This document shows, in pieces, positions 26,499 through 34,550 of a stretch of DNA of 36,512 nucleotides. Source of the stretch: Deltaproteobacteria bacterium (GTDB lineage Bacteria; Desulfobacterota; Desulfobacteria; Desulfobacterales; SURF-15). Position 1 is the first letter of the stretch. Every line of letters begins with the position of its first letter. Under the pieces are notes generated by a model, which had not been told where the DNA came from, did no database searches, and saw nothing but the letters and a program-made list of their open reading frames with translations. Where the stretch lies: assembly GCA_019309565.1 (NCBI GenBank), contig JAFDFZ010000041.1, positions 1 through 36,512 of the forward strand, read 5' to 3'. The position numbers were made by a program, and so were the translations under genes.

Positions 26499-26577
26499 CT
26501 GAAGTTTCGCACCTCCTGTCTTAACAGAGAATAGTGAGTGTCTTGGGTCGAATAAAATCTTTATAGGGAAAATAGTT
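26499..26577 (+). repeat. Dispersed repeat (family 2), single terminus
   Basis: About 80 bp related to 29177-29260: CTGAAGTTTYGCACC at the edge, then AATAG.GA.TG and GTCGAATAAAAT.TTT. The opposite terminus is not found, so it is a fragment or a solo end. It is in the 26323-26826 gap, which otherwise contains the palindromes listed at 26619 and 26776. Confidence 0.65.
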
Positions 26578-26618
26578 GAGTAGTGATCAATGTATTTTTT
26601 AAAACTTATCGCTCCATG

Positions 26619-26686
26619 AATTATCAGCGACTGAATCGTACAAAATCATTTGTACAAACAGCGCACGATTGCGCTTACTGATAATT
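26619..26686. repeat. 68-bp nested palindrome
   Basis: Outer arms AATTATCAG (26619-26627) and CTGATAATT (26678-26686) are perfect. Inside are AATCGT (26634-26639)/ACGATT (26665-26670), and within that a perfect hairpin GTACAAA (26638-26644)/TTTGTAC (26649-26655) with a 4-base loop. Three nested inverted repeats in 68 bp are unlikely by chance in non-coding DNA. No T run follows, so a terminator is unlikely; it may be a recombination or protein-binding site or an RNA. Confidence 0.5.
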
Positions 26687-26775
26687 AATTCCGGGATTTT
26701 ACCGGGTTTGAAAGTAAAACTGCATGACATAACTAATAATGACACCGAAGCACTTAGACGGAGCCCAATGGGGAA

Positions 26776-26815
26776 CTTCGAAGCCAGACACAAGGAAAGA
26801 GGTCTGTATCCGAAG
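26776..26815 (+). promoter_or_regulatory. Hairpin covering the leader just before the 263-aa protein gene
   Basis: Two stacked perfect stems: CTTCG (26776-26780)/CGAAG (26811-26815) and CAGAC (26785-26789)/GTCTG (26802-26806), separated by a symmetric 4-by-4 internal loop, with a 12-base purine-rich apical loop. The stem ends where the likely ribosome site GGCAGG begins, 11 bases before the ATG, so it could influence translation. Confidence 0.4.
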
Positions 26816-26826
26816 GCAGGATTACG

Positions 26827-27618
26827 ATGAGCTTTAAAGAAAATCTTCTCAAAAAAATACGAATCGACAGGATGACCGATAAGGTGCTCCAATCTCTCGG
26901 GCCAGTTGACAGCGGCAGGAGAGTGGACAAGGATGCCATGATTGAGCTGCTGAATATGGGTTCATTTAAGAAAATCAAGGAGCGAGACCTTGATCTTTAC
27001 ATACTGGAAGGTAATGCTCAGCACGGTCGAATCCTTGTTCTGGACAATGATCTTGCCATATATAACACGTCGGCAGGGGATATCGGTCTTCGCAAAAGCC
27101 CCACCGTTAAGGAAATGGTCCGGATCCGAAATATCAAGAAGATTTTGAACGACTCCGATGTGGTTATCGGCAGGAAAGAAGTATCCGTTAAGACCATTCA
27201 AAAAGCATGTATCGAAATGCTGGATCTTTCCTTCGAACCATCGGACATTGAAGCTTTGGCCGAAGAGGGATCTGCTGCGCTTACAGCCGGTGATGTAGAG
27301 GGGGTTCGTGAGGTTCTAACCCTGTTTGCCGAACTTCTTGGTTACCGGCAGGCACCAAAGCCCTTTAAGACAGATGGCTATGAGATAATGGGGCGGTTGG
27401 ACAGGGCTGAGAATGGAGAAATCTTGCTGAGCCCGGTCGTTATTTTCGGTCCATCCGAAAATTCGCTTAAATTAATGGATGTTACTATTGGAAGTTTCGA
27501 TAAGGAAAAAATCAACTCATTGCGCCAGGTCGTCAAGGGCACAGAGGATGCTTCCTTGGAGGGGCCTGAAGTTTTTCAGTATCTAAAGGAGGCGGTCTTT
27601 CGTACGAAACGTAGATAG
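26827..27618 (+). CDS. Conserved protein of unknown function upstream of a TauE/SafE exporter
   Basis: 263-aa soluble protein without signal peptide. It begins MSFKENLLKKIRIDRMTDKV and consists of alternating helices and strands, with no cysteines except one at about residue 128 (KACIEMLDLSF). I recognise no catalytic motif. It is followed after 71 bp by a TauE/SafE permease and then a small three-helix membrane protein, all on the same strand, so it probably belongs to a three-gene operon. The leader carries a hairpin. The ATG has only a modest ribosome site. Confidence 0.75.
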   Translation: MSFKENLLKKIRIDRMTDKVLQSLGPVDSGRRVDKDAMIELLNMGSFKKIKERDLDLYILEGNAQHGRILVLDNDLAIYNTSAGDIGLRKSPTVKEMVRIRNIKKILNDSDVVIGRKEVSVKTIQKACIEMLDLSFEPSDIEALAEEGSAALTAGDVEGVREVLTLFAELLGYRQAPKPFKTDGYEIMGRLDRAENGEILLSPVVIFGPSENSLKLMDVTIGSFDKEKINSLRQVVKGTEDASLEGPEVFQYLKEAVFRTKRR

Positions 27619-27689
27619 GATTCTTTTTCTTTACCATCTGCTTTTGTATATTTGGTCGATGGAGAACATGTTACACCGAGGAGGAAGTG

Positions 27690-28640
27690 ATGTCGAAGCA
27701 GACCATGTTTAGGATAGCTGTACCGCTTTGCCTCTTTTTAATGATACTACCTGGAGCTTCTGCATCGGCTCAGGGGCCTGAACCAGAGCCTGGCAGCGAG
27801 CGGTCCTGGTGGTTTTGGCCTCTTGTTCTTTTTCTGGTGACGTTTGTAATGGGGGTTTTAGCCGTGCTTGGAGGAGTGGGTGGCGGTGTGCTGTTTGTAC
27901 CCATTGTAAGCGGCTTTTTCCCGTTTCATCTCGACTTCGTCAGAGGCACCGGCCTGCTGGTGGCTCTTTCCGGGGCACTGGCGGCTGGCCCAGGGCTTCT
28001 TAAACTGAACCTGGCAAGCTTAAGACTTGCGATTCCCGTTGCGCTTATCGCTTCCACCTGTGCCATTGCAGGGGCCATGATAGGGCTTGCACTGCCCACA
28101 AACGTTGTACAGATTTGCCTTGGAGGCACCATTCTGGGAATCTGTATTTTGATGTTGACCGCAAAAAAATCCGAAATCCCCGATGTGCCCAAGGCAGATA
28201 AACTCTCTTCTGCCCTTAGGATCTATGGCGTCTATCAGGAAGCAAGCTCCGGGCAGTTCATCAACTGGAAGATTCACAGAACACCTCTTGGGCTGAGCCT
28301 GTTTATCATTATCGGAATTATGGCCGGGATGTTCGGCCTTGGAGCGGGATGGGCAAATGTGCCGGTGCTGAATCTGATCATGGGAGCGCCTCTTAAAATC
28401 AGCGTGGCAACCAGCAAGTTTCTGCTGTCCATCACCGATACGTCGGCAGCCTGGGTTTACTTGAACAAAGGCTGCGTGATTCCCATGATGGTCGTGCCAT
28501 CCATCGTGGGAATCATGTTGGGTTCCTTTGTAGGAGTGCATTTTTTGAAAATCGCAAAGCCAGGCTTTATTCGCTGGATGGTAATCGGTATACTTGCCTT
28601 TGCCGGGGCGCGTGCCCTGTTGAAGGGGATTGCCTCATGA
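27690..28640 (+). CDS. TauE/SafE-family sulfite/anion exporter
   Basis: 316-aa inner-membrane protein. A signal-like first helix (1-26, ending GASASA) is followed by the TauE/SafE core: GVLAVLGGVGGGVLFVPIV in the first half and GIMAGMFGLGAGWANVPVLNLIMG with the repeat-like VPVL in the second. The pattern VATSKFLLSITDTSAAWVYL lies in the later part. Family members move sulfite, sulfonates or organosulfur anions. A GTG three bases upstream is possible, but the ATG at 27690 is better placed after GGAGGAA. Longer than minimal TauE proteins because of the extra N-terminal helix and a cytoplasmic loop (about 165-195). Confidence 0.88.
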   Translation: MSKQTMFRIAVPLCLFLMILPGASASAQGPEPEPGSERSWWFWPLVLFLVTFVMGVLAVLGGVGGGVLFVPIVSGFFPFHLDFVRGTGLLVALSGALAAGPGLLKLNLASLRLAIPVALIASTCAIAGAMIGLALPTNVVQICLGGTILGICILMLTAKKSEIPDVPKADKLSSALRIYGVYQEASSGQFINWKIHRTPLGLSLFIIIGIMAGMFGLGAGWANVPVLNLIMGAPLKISVATSKFLLSITDTSAAWVYLNKGCVIPMMVVPSIVGIMLGSFVGVHFLKIAKPGFIRWMVIGILAFAGARALLKGIAS

Positions 28641-28713
28641 GCGCATCTGATCTTTCCCTTATACGTGATTTTACGCCCAACCTTCAGGCCCGTTGAATCA
28701 CTGAGAGGATGGA

Positions 28714-29148
28714 GTGAAACAAATGGAAGAAAAATTTGATATCTCTTTGGAGCCGGCATCCGAACAGATGCTCTATGCCACCATCTTAGAGAAAGGCATG
28801 ATCATCGGTTTGCTAACGCTCTTTGTCACATTCATCCTGTATGCCTTCGGAATTATGGATCCCTATATTCCAATGGATGAGCTACCTCGCTACTGGTCCA
28901 TGAATGTACAGGATTACCTTCACCACGCCGGAATCCGAGATGGCTGGGGATGGGCCGGTATGCTTAGATACGGTGATTTTATCAATTTTATCGGCGTTGC
29001 CATTCTGTCAGGTGTCACTATTTTTTGTTATCTGGCCATTGTCCCCCGTTTGTTGAAAAACAAGGATATTATCTATGCGGTGCTTGCGCTGCTGGAGGCA
29101 GTTATTTTGATGGTTGCCGCAAGCGGGATGATTGTCGGAGGACATTAG
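28714..29148 (+). CDS. Small three-helix membrane protein next to TauE/SafE
   Basis: 144 aa from GTG 28714, or 141 aa from the ATG at 28723, which has GGAG at ideal spacing; both are plausible. Helices are at about 29-48 (GMIIGLLTLFVTFILYAFGI), 89-110 and 119-142. A soluble loop between the first two contains DPYIPMDELPRYW. DUF1634-type small membrane proteins often accompany TauE/SafE permeases, and this may be a relative, but the match is not secure. It likely forms a membrane partner of the exporter. Confidence 0.7.
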   Translation: MKQMEEKFDISLEPASEQMLYATILEKGMIIGLLTLFVTFILYAFGIMDPYIPMDELPRYWSMNVQDYLHHAGIRDGWGWAGMLRYGDFINFIGVAILSGVTIFCYLAIVPRLLKNKDIIYAVLALLEAVILMVAASGMIVGGH

Positions 29149-29176
29149 CTGCGGCAGGAAGCTCGGCAATGAGGGC

Positions 29177-29576
29177 CTGAAGTTTTGCACCCCTATTTTC
29201 CCGTAAAATAGCGAATGACGCTTAAGTCGAATAAAATTTTTGAAGGCAAAATAATTACACCGGAGCTCTTAAGCGGCAGCAAATACAGAACATCAAGCTT
29301 AAGGCACAGGGAAAGTGCTGCTAAGTTACCGAGATCTTGGTCCCTCTAGTTTAAGCGCTTTGTTGACCCCGTTGTTGGTGCGCCTCAAAAGGCGTAGCCG
29401 TCGGGTAGTGGTAAATCATGTGTACAGGCCAGTTTACTATGTGGTTTATGCAACTACGGGGTTGACTGCCGTTGTGTCGTTAACGAAGGGTGGCAAAGTG
29501 TGTTTTGCCTTTAAAAAATTTCATTCGACGCCATCATATAAGGCTTTTCAAGGTATTAAAGGATGCGAAACTTGAG
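29177..29576. mobile_element. Family 2 repeat element with inverted ends, about 400 bp including a nested insertion
   Basis: The left end CTGAAGTTTTGCACC (29177-29191) and the reverse complement of the right end (CTCAAGTTTCGCATCC, to 29576) match, and both are followed inward by GTCGAATRAAATTTTT.AAGGCAAAA. This gives terminal inverted repeats of about 80 bp with gaps. No transposase frame is inside. Taking out the 95-bp nested element and one 4-bp duplication leaves about 300 bp. Related pieces are at 11679-11788 and 26499-26577. Confidence 0.65.
29367..29461 (+). mobile_element. Miniature inverted-repeat element, copy 3 (95 bp), nested in the family 2 element
   Basis: CCCCGTTGTTG at one end and CAACTACGGGG at the other, flanked by a perfect TTGA duplication (29363-29366 and 29462-29465). 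The right half agrees closely with copies 1 and 2 (AAATCATGTGTACAGGCCA). Being inside the family 2 element, it inserted later than that element did. Confidence 0.88.
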
Positions 29577-29650
29577 TAAGGGTTTTCTCTGAATTTGCCA
29601 GAGCCGTCCGGCCCATATCGCTCCGATTTCCATGACAAGGAGAATCGAGT

Positions 29651-30196
29651 ATGCTTTACAAAAAGAAAGTAAAAGACAGGATGATTCCCATCTAGAATTA
29701 TTCCACGGTTACAGAAGATGCCACCCTTCGCGAGGCGGTATTGACTCTGCGAAGCTCATACTGTGAACTTGAAAGCGGTATATGCACAGAGGCAGGGCCG
29801 CGAACGGTTCTTGTGCTTGACGAAAAGGGAAATCTTACGGGAATATTGGATTTTCGTTCTTTTTTAAGAACGCTTATTCCGGAGATTGCCGGGGGGCTTT
29901 CTCAAAAACTGGCCTCGCTGGGTATATCGATGACTTTTGCCGAAGCCGACGCCTCGTCCCTTGACGAAATCAAGCTAGGGTTCAAGGCACGCGTTTTGAA
30001 AAACGCTCAAACAAAGGTAAGTGATATCATGCTGAAAATACGTGGTACCATCGATGCTGAGGCCAGTTTGATGGATGCATTAAAAGAGATATTCCGGAAT
30101 AAGATCACCGTGCTTCCCGTGTATGAGAATGAAAGGCTTGTGGGGGTTATCCGTGATACGGATCTGTTTTTGGCGGTAACCGATATACTGGAGTAA
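29651..30196 (+). pseudogene. CBS-domain protein, reading frame broken by an amber codon at position 15
   Basis: From ATG 29651 (AAGGAG site eight bases upstream) the frame reads MLYKKKVKDRMIPI, meets TAG at 29693-29695, then continues open as NYSTVTEDATLREAVLTL to a stop at 30196, 181 codons in all. Two CBS motifs are visible: VLVLDEKGNLTGILDFRSFL and, near the end, ITVLPVYENERLVGVIRDTDLF, preceded by KVSDIML. CBS pairs sense adenosine nucleotides. A single change (GAG or CAG to TAG) would explain the break. TAG ends several other genes here, so it is an ordinary stop. The gene may be recently inactivated, or this may be a sequencing error. Confidence 0.8.
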
Positions 30197-30285
30197 AGGG
30201 AAAAACCGCAAGTGGGGGTAGCGATTATTCGGCGGCAAGTCAAGATGCGTTTTGCGATCATCGAGAACTGCTGGAGCAAGGAGGC

Positions 30286-32277
30286 TTATTTTAATACCAG
30301 GTGTACGAGCTGCTCCAGTTCGTTTACGGTTATGATTTCCAGTGCTTTTTGAATCTCGGATGGAATCTCCCTTAAATCTGGTTTGTTCCTGGCCGGAAAT
30401 ACAACAGATGTCACTCCCGCCCTGTGGGCGGCGAGTATTTTTTCTTTAACCCCCCCAACAGGAAGTATTCTGCCACTTAAAGTCAACTCTCCTGTTAGTG
30501 CTATATCCTTTCTGCACGCCCTGTTTGTAAGAAGTGATATCAACGCCACCGCTATGGGAAGACCGGCTGAAGGGCCATCTTTGGGTATGGCTCCTGCGGG
30601 TACGTGTATATGGATGTCGTGTTTATCAAAAAAATCTTCTGAAATCTTGAACATGGCGGTGTTGCTTCGGATGTAACTGAGAGCTGCCTGGGCCGATTCT
30701 TTCATCACATCCCCAAGGGAGCCCGTCAATATGAGGCGGTTTTTTCCTTTCATTTTCGTTGTTTCGATAAATATGATCTCACCACCAGCCTCGGTCCATG
30801 CCAGTCCGGTGGCAACGCCGATTCTTTCTTTTGCTTCGGCCACCTCAAAGAAAAACTTTCTGGGTCCAAGCCTGCTTTCGATGATTTCAGCAGATATTAC
30901 ATCTGAGGAATCCTCTCTAAGATTGCTTAGCCTTTCGCGCGCTTTCTTTCTGCAGATTGAAGCGATTTGCCTTTTAAGGCTTCTCACTCCCGCCTCTTTT
31001 GTATATTCCCTGATAATTTTGCGAATCGCTTCGGGTGTAAACACAGGAGGATGAACCGAAAGGCCTGAATCTTCAATTTCAGAAGGGATTAAATATTTTA
31101 TGGCTATTTGCAGTTTTTCTTCTTCGGTATAACCTGGCAGGTAAAGAACCTCCAACCTATCCAAAAGCGGCTCTGGAATAGGATCCACGGCATTGGCTGT
31201 GGTAATGAACATAACCCTGGACAGATCAAAAGGCACATCCAGGTAGTGATCAATAAACTGGCTGTTTTGCTCTGGATCAAGTACCTCGAGAAGGGCGGCC
31301 GCCGGATCTCCTTTAAAATCCTGGCCTACCTTGTCAATTTCATCCAGCATAAAAACCGGGTTTTTTGATTCCGCTCTTCGGATTTCCTGGATGATTCTTC
31401 CGGGCAGAGCACCCACATAGCTTCTGCGATGCCCCCTGATTTCAGCTTCGTCTTTTATACCGGCCAGAGACATATGAATGAATTTTCGCTCCAGGCTTCT
31501 TGCTATCGATTTTCCCAAAGAAGTCTTGCCCGTACCGGGTGGTCCCACAAAGCAGAGCACCGGTCCTCTTGAAGTGAGTTGAAAATTCTTTTTAAATAGA
31601 GCTTTTTTTATGGTGGATCGTATCTCGGCCAGATTTAAAGGCTTGGTCAAAAAATGATAGGTGCCCTTTTTAAAAGCCTCAATGGCCCTGGGCACTGTTG
31701 CATAACCGGTAATCATGATCACTTCCGTATCGGGATTTTTTGCCTTTGCCAGCTTCAGCAGCTCCATGCCGTCGATTTTGTCCATCTTATAATCGGTAAC
31801 CAGAACGTCAAAGCAGGTGTGTTCAAGAAGACTTAAGGCTTCAGCCCCATTGGCAGCGGTCTGAACATGATAGCCATCCTGGGAGAAAACATACTCCAAA
31901 TTCATTCGGGCCATTTTCTCATCATCGACCACCAGGATACGATGGCGCTGGGAAGACTTCAATATTCTTACTGCCAGGTGTTCAAGGATGCGATCTTTAA
32001 TTTTTTCCAGGCCATAGTGGGCCTCATTCAGTATTCTCTCGGCTCTTTCAATATCTAGGTTGTCTTCTGTCATGTAATTCCATGGCAAGCTGACCAGATA
32101 TTCTAGATAATTTATTCCGATTGTGTATTCCGCGGAGGATGGGCCTGTTTTGGAGAGTTTTTCGATCTCTTTTCGTGCAATCTTATCGACCTGGGCGGGG
32201 AGATTGGTATCGATCAGTATCTGCCTTAACTCATCGATATCTGAAAAGGATGTATCTCCCTTTTTAAAAATGCGCAT
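30286..32277 (-). CDS. Lon-type ATP-dependent protease with an embedded response-regulator receiver domain
   Basis: 663 aa. In order: a short helical region (about 1-108) that matches the part of Lon just before the ATPase ([25 protein letters not shown]); a receiver domain (112-230) with Asp118/119, phosphoacceptor Asp162 (VTDYKM), Thr190 and Lys212 (TKP); an AAA+ domain with Walker A GPPGTGKT (245-252) and Walker B FMLDEID; and a Lon protease domain with Ser570 (PKDGPSAG) and Lys611 (GGVKEK). All catalytic residues are present. The N-terminal LAN substrate-binding domain of bacterial Lon is absent. Phosphorylation would plausibly control proteolysis. No histidine kinase gene is next to it. 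It diverges from the sigma-54 operon. Confidence 0.92.
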   Translation of the reverse strand: MRIFKKGDTSFSDIDELRQILIDTNLPAQVDKIARKEIEKLSKTGPSSAEYTIGINYLEYLVSLPWNYMTEDNLDIERAERILNEAHYGLEKIKDRILEHLAVRILKSSQRHRILVVDDEKMARMNLEYVFSQDGYHVQTAANGAEALSLLEHTCFDVLVTDYKMDKIDGMELLKLAKAKNPDTEVIMITGYATVPRAIEAFKKGTYHFLTKPLNLAEIRSTIKKALFKKNFQLTSRGPVLCFVGPPGTGKTSLGKSIARSLERKFIHMSLAGIKDEAEIRGHRRSYVGALPGRIIQEIRRAESKNPVFMLDEIDKVGQDFKGDPAAALLEVLDPEQNSQFIDHYLDVPFDLSRVMFITTANAVDPIPEPLLDRLEVLYLPGYTEEEKLQIAIKYLIPSEIEDSGLSVHPPVFTPEAIRKIIREYTKEAGVRSLKRQIASICRKKARERLSNLREDSSDVISAEIIESRLGPRKFFFEVAEAKERIGVATGLAWTEAGGEIIFIETTKMKGKNRLILTGSLGDVMKESAQAALSYIRSNTAMFKISEDFFDKHDIHIHVPAGAIPKDGPSAGLPIAVALISLLTNRACRKDIALTGELTLSGRILPVGGVKEKILAAHRAGVTSVVFPARNKPDLREIPSEIQKALEIITVNELEQLVHLVLK

Positions 32278-32322
32278 AGGCTTTACTTCTCTGCCTTAAC
32301 TTTTTAAATACTCGAACGGATC

Positions 32323-32459
32323 GGTTCCAGGCTCAGCCTTCAGGGCTAGAGGGTTACAACCGATTGATATCGCTCATGATATCGAGCGGAACATAGAGAA
32401 TTGATCATAAACAAATTGGTTAAATAATATTATATTATACCACAATACATCGCCATCTC
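32323..32459. repeat. Long direct repeat, copy A (upstream of the Usp/transporter operon)
   Basis: Aligns with 36380-36512: GGTTCCA, then TTCAGGG..AGAGGGTTACAACC, GATTGA.ATCGC, ATGATATCGAG, and a weaker A/T-rich tail ending GCCATCT. Identity is high in the first 85 bases. It lies between the divergent Lon-like gene and the operon at 32840. The remaining gap (32460-32770) is A/T-rich with possible activator palindromes such as TGTTC/GAACA (32607-32622) and no gene. Confidence 0.7.
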
Positions 32460-32770
32460 TATTAATAGGTGAAATATGCAAGTCTGAACCTGCAGCGCTG
32501 AACCGTTTAACTTATCTAATATAAACTATATCACCTGCTTTCTTCAATGCTTTTTATCCCCCCAGGGAAATAGTGCTTCTCTTTTTGTTACGATATGCAA
32601 CATTGGTGTTCGTTATTGAACAATAGGCTAAGGTATTGATTAGGCAATAAAATACTCTTTAATCACGGTGGTGTGTTGCAAATGGCAATAGTTGGTCTCT
32701 TTTTTAACGATTCTCCTATTTGGCAAAAAATATAAAAATATCAATATATTATGTCTTTATTTGGATCTGA

Positions 32771-32786
32771 TGGCATGCATGTTGCT
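32771..32786 (+). promoter_or_regulatory. Sigma-54 promoter
   Basis: TGGCATGCATGTTGCT matches the -24/-12 consensus TGGCACG-N4-TTGCW at every defined base except one (C to T). The invariant GG (32772-32773) and GC (32784-32785) are correctly spaced. A transcript would start near 32797, about 43 bases before the first start codon. An AAA+ activator would be needed. Confidence 0.75.
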
Positions 32787-32839
32787 CCAGCACACCTGCA
32801 AAAAGCAACATAAACCGTTTAACCTAAGGGAGGAAACAC

Positions 32840-33022
32840 ATGCTTAAGATAAGAGAAACACTTAATCGATTCGACAGGTTAATGGCTGCAATAACCTTTG
32901 CCGAAGCCGGGCAACGAGAACCTGCCCTGGATTTGTTGTACCGGAAAACAAGAAAAAAAGTTCGAAAACAGAATTTCAGGATTAGAAGATCAAGAAGGAA
33001 TCGTCCAGATTTAAGAATTTGA
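32840..33022 (+). CDS. 60-aa basic protein with an AITFAEAG motif
   Basis: Starts at ATG with a GGAGG site, first gene after the sigma-54 promoter. The N-terminal half is a helix containing AITFAEAGQ (residues 17-25), and the C-terminal half is very basic (RKKVRKQNFRIRRSRRNR). The same motif occurs in both universal-stress-like proteins downstream, so it may be a small partner or a truncated relative of them. No known domain. It is 18 bp from the next gene. Confidence 0.75.
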   Translation: MLKIRETLNRFDRLMAAITFAEAGQREPALDLLYRKTRKKVRKQNFRIRRSRRNRPDLRI

Positions 33023-33040
33023 AATTGAGGGAAAGATAAC

Positions 33041-33628
33041 ATGGAAAAGGTGTTATTGGCTATTGACGGCACAGGCCCTGATAAAAAATCGCTTCGATAC
33101 GCATTGCAACTCTGCAGGCAAATTAAAGCAGAGCTGGATGTGCTTCAGGTCATAAAAATAAAAAATATACTCGAAAAGAGCCGGCAGAAAACCATTATGG
33201 CGAGAAATTACATTGAAGCCGCCCTGGTTGCCTCGGCATATGCCGAGGCTGGTGAAAGTGAAACGGCTAAAGATATGATGGCAGAGGCAGTAGAAAATTT
33301 AAAAAGATCACTTTCAGAATCAGGAGTGCAAAACGTTAAATACCATGTAACCATCAGGGCAGGGGATCCAAGAAAAGAAATTATCAATTATTTAAACGAG
33401 CACAGGGATGTCGTAGTAACCATTTACGATGCCACCGATTATAAGCGCCTTGAAGCATCAAAAGCTTATTCAACGCCGTCTTTGGCTTCAGAACTAAGCC
33501 AGATATTGCCGATGCCGCTTGTGGTGATTAAACCGAAACCTTTTATAAAACACATATGTGGTCCGGCAAAAAATCTTTTTGAGGAGGACATAAATCGTGG
33601 CAGGAATATTAGGGAAAATAAAAAATAA
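33041..33628 (+). CDS. Universal stress protein (UspA family)
   Basis: 195-aa cytoplasmic protein. The beginning KVLLAIDGTGPDKKSLRYAL is the first strand and helix of the Usp alpha/beta fold, and the end PLVVIKPKPF is the last strand. Inside is an added helical segment with ASAYAEAGESETAKDMMAEA (64-83), a variant of the AEAG motif shared with its neighbours. The ATP-loop G-2X-G-9X-G(S/T) is not evident, so nucleotide binding is uncertain. The ATG follows a GAGGGA site. It overlaps the next gene by 32 bases. Confidence 0.82.
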   Translation: MEKVLLAIDGTGPDKKSLRYALQLCRQIKAELDVLQVIKIKNILEKSRQKTIMARNYIEAALVASAYAEAGESETAKDMMAEAVENLKRSLSESGVQNVKYHVTIRAGDPRKEIINYLNEHRDVVVTIYDATDYKRLEASKAYSTPSLASELSQILPMPLVVIKPKPFIKHICGPAKNLFEEDINRGRNIRENKK

Positions 33629-34151
33629 GCTGCAGACTCTAACAGGCAGAATGCAGCAATATCAGAAGGCCATCACCTTTGCAGAAGCAGGTCGGCATGA
33701 CACAGCCAGTGAAATGGTTCAAGAAAGCATAGTAAACAAGACTCCCAGAAAACTTGTGGTGATTGGAAAAGAGAGCACCTTTTCAAAGGAAATAATCGAT
33801 TATGCCATAGATATGGCGCAACAAATGTCTTATGAAATCGTGGCATTGAATACTGCCCCGCTTTCTTGTGACACTTTTAAAATGTTTTCAGACTCAAGAG
33901 ATAGGCTTTGTTTGGATTTTCAGATGCTGGCGGAGCAAAACGTTCAACCCTTCAAAGAAAAGGCCGAAAGCCTTGGGATACCTTTTACTCATGTGGTCAA
34001 GTATACCGACTCTGATGAAGTGCTGGCCGAGTTGAGGAAAGAAATCGGAGAATTTGAATTTGTTATATCGGAAGAAGAAGATGCGGCATACAACCGATCC
34101 GAAAATGAAAAAAGGCCTCGGAAGGAAATATTTGTGTATTCTGTGCTATGA
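33597..34151 (+). CDS. Universal-stress-like protein with N-terminal AITFAEAG helix
   Basis: 184 aa from a GTG start with a strong GAGGAGGA site. Residues 1-45 form a helical region with AITFAEAGR (25-33), then RKLVVIGKESTFSKEIIDYA resembles the first Usp strand and helix, followed by IVALNTAPLS. The gene begins inside the end of the previous one, pointing to coupled translation. It looks like a divergent Usp with an added helical module. No nucleotide-binding loop is seen. Confidence 0.75.
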   Translation: MAGILGKIKNKLQTLTGRMQQYQKAITFAEAGRHDTASEMVQESIVNKTPRKLVVIGKESTFSKEIIDYAIDMAQQMSYEIVALNTAPLSCDTFKMFSDSRDRLCLDFQMLAEQNVQPFKEKAESLGIPFTHVVKYTDSDEVLAELRKEIGEFEFVISEEEDAAYNRSENEKRPRKEIFVYSVL

Positions 34152-34407
34152 TATTTTGAGGTGTGAGCCACAGATTCTTTTTATTCAAACTGTTCAAGAA
34201 AAGCAGAATTTCGTGCCATTCCTTATAAGAGGGCAGGATTTTCTGTTTTTTTATCTAGATATAATAAGAAGCATTGATTGCTGTACGAATATAAACAATA
34301 CTTGCCGCCGGGTTGGAATTTAAAGCGGCAATTTTCTGGACGATTCCGGCCATGAGCGTAAATGGCTGCATTTTGTTGCTCAGGAAATTGTAGAGGGGGT
34401 ATTTCAA

Positions 34408-34500
34408 ATGGAGGTTAATTTTGCTTTTGGTGTTTCACTTGTTTTGTTTGCCCTGTTTTTATGTTTTTTGTTCAGAAACGAAAATAAAAGGAGAAAATAG
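34408..34500 (+). CDS. 30-aa single-helix membrane peptide
   Basis: ATG 34408 to TAG 34500, with a good GAGGGGG site seven to eight bases upstream. It has one hydrophobic helix (FAFGVSLVLFALFLCFLF) followed by a charged tail (RNENKRRK), which predicts N-out/C-in topology by the positive-inside rule. It sits 50 bp ahead of the transporter gene, so it may be a small transporter subunit or regulator. Confidence 0.6.
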   Translation: MEVNFAFGVSLVLFALFLCFLFRNENKRRK

Positions 34501-34550
34501 AAAAAAGACCGCCTAAAATTTATACGGCTCTGACGAAAGGACTGTTCTGT

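Noticed and set aside
29367..29461. The repeats with GTTG/CAAC ends as integron attC sites
   Set aside because: The core GTTRRRY/RYYYAAC layout is absent and each copy has 4-bp target duplications, which attC sites do not create.
29693..29695. Pyrrolysine or other readthrough of the TAG in the CBS gene
   Set aside because: TAG ends several other genes here (binding protein at 9893, amidohydrolase, 263-aa protein, 30-aa peptide), and a CBS protein is not a known pyrrolysine protein; a broken gene or an error is simpler.
34054..34323. 89-codon frame overlapping the end of the Usp-like gene
   Set aside because: Mostly a shadow of the Usp-like gene; the unique part has no ribosome site or recognisable sequence.
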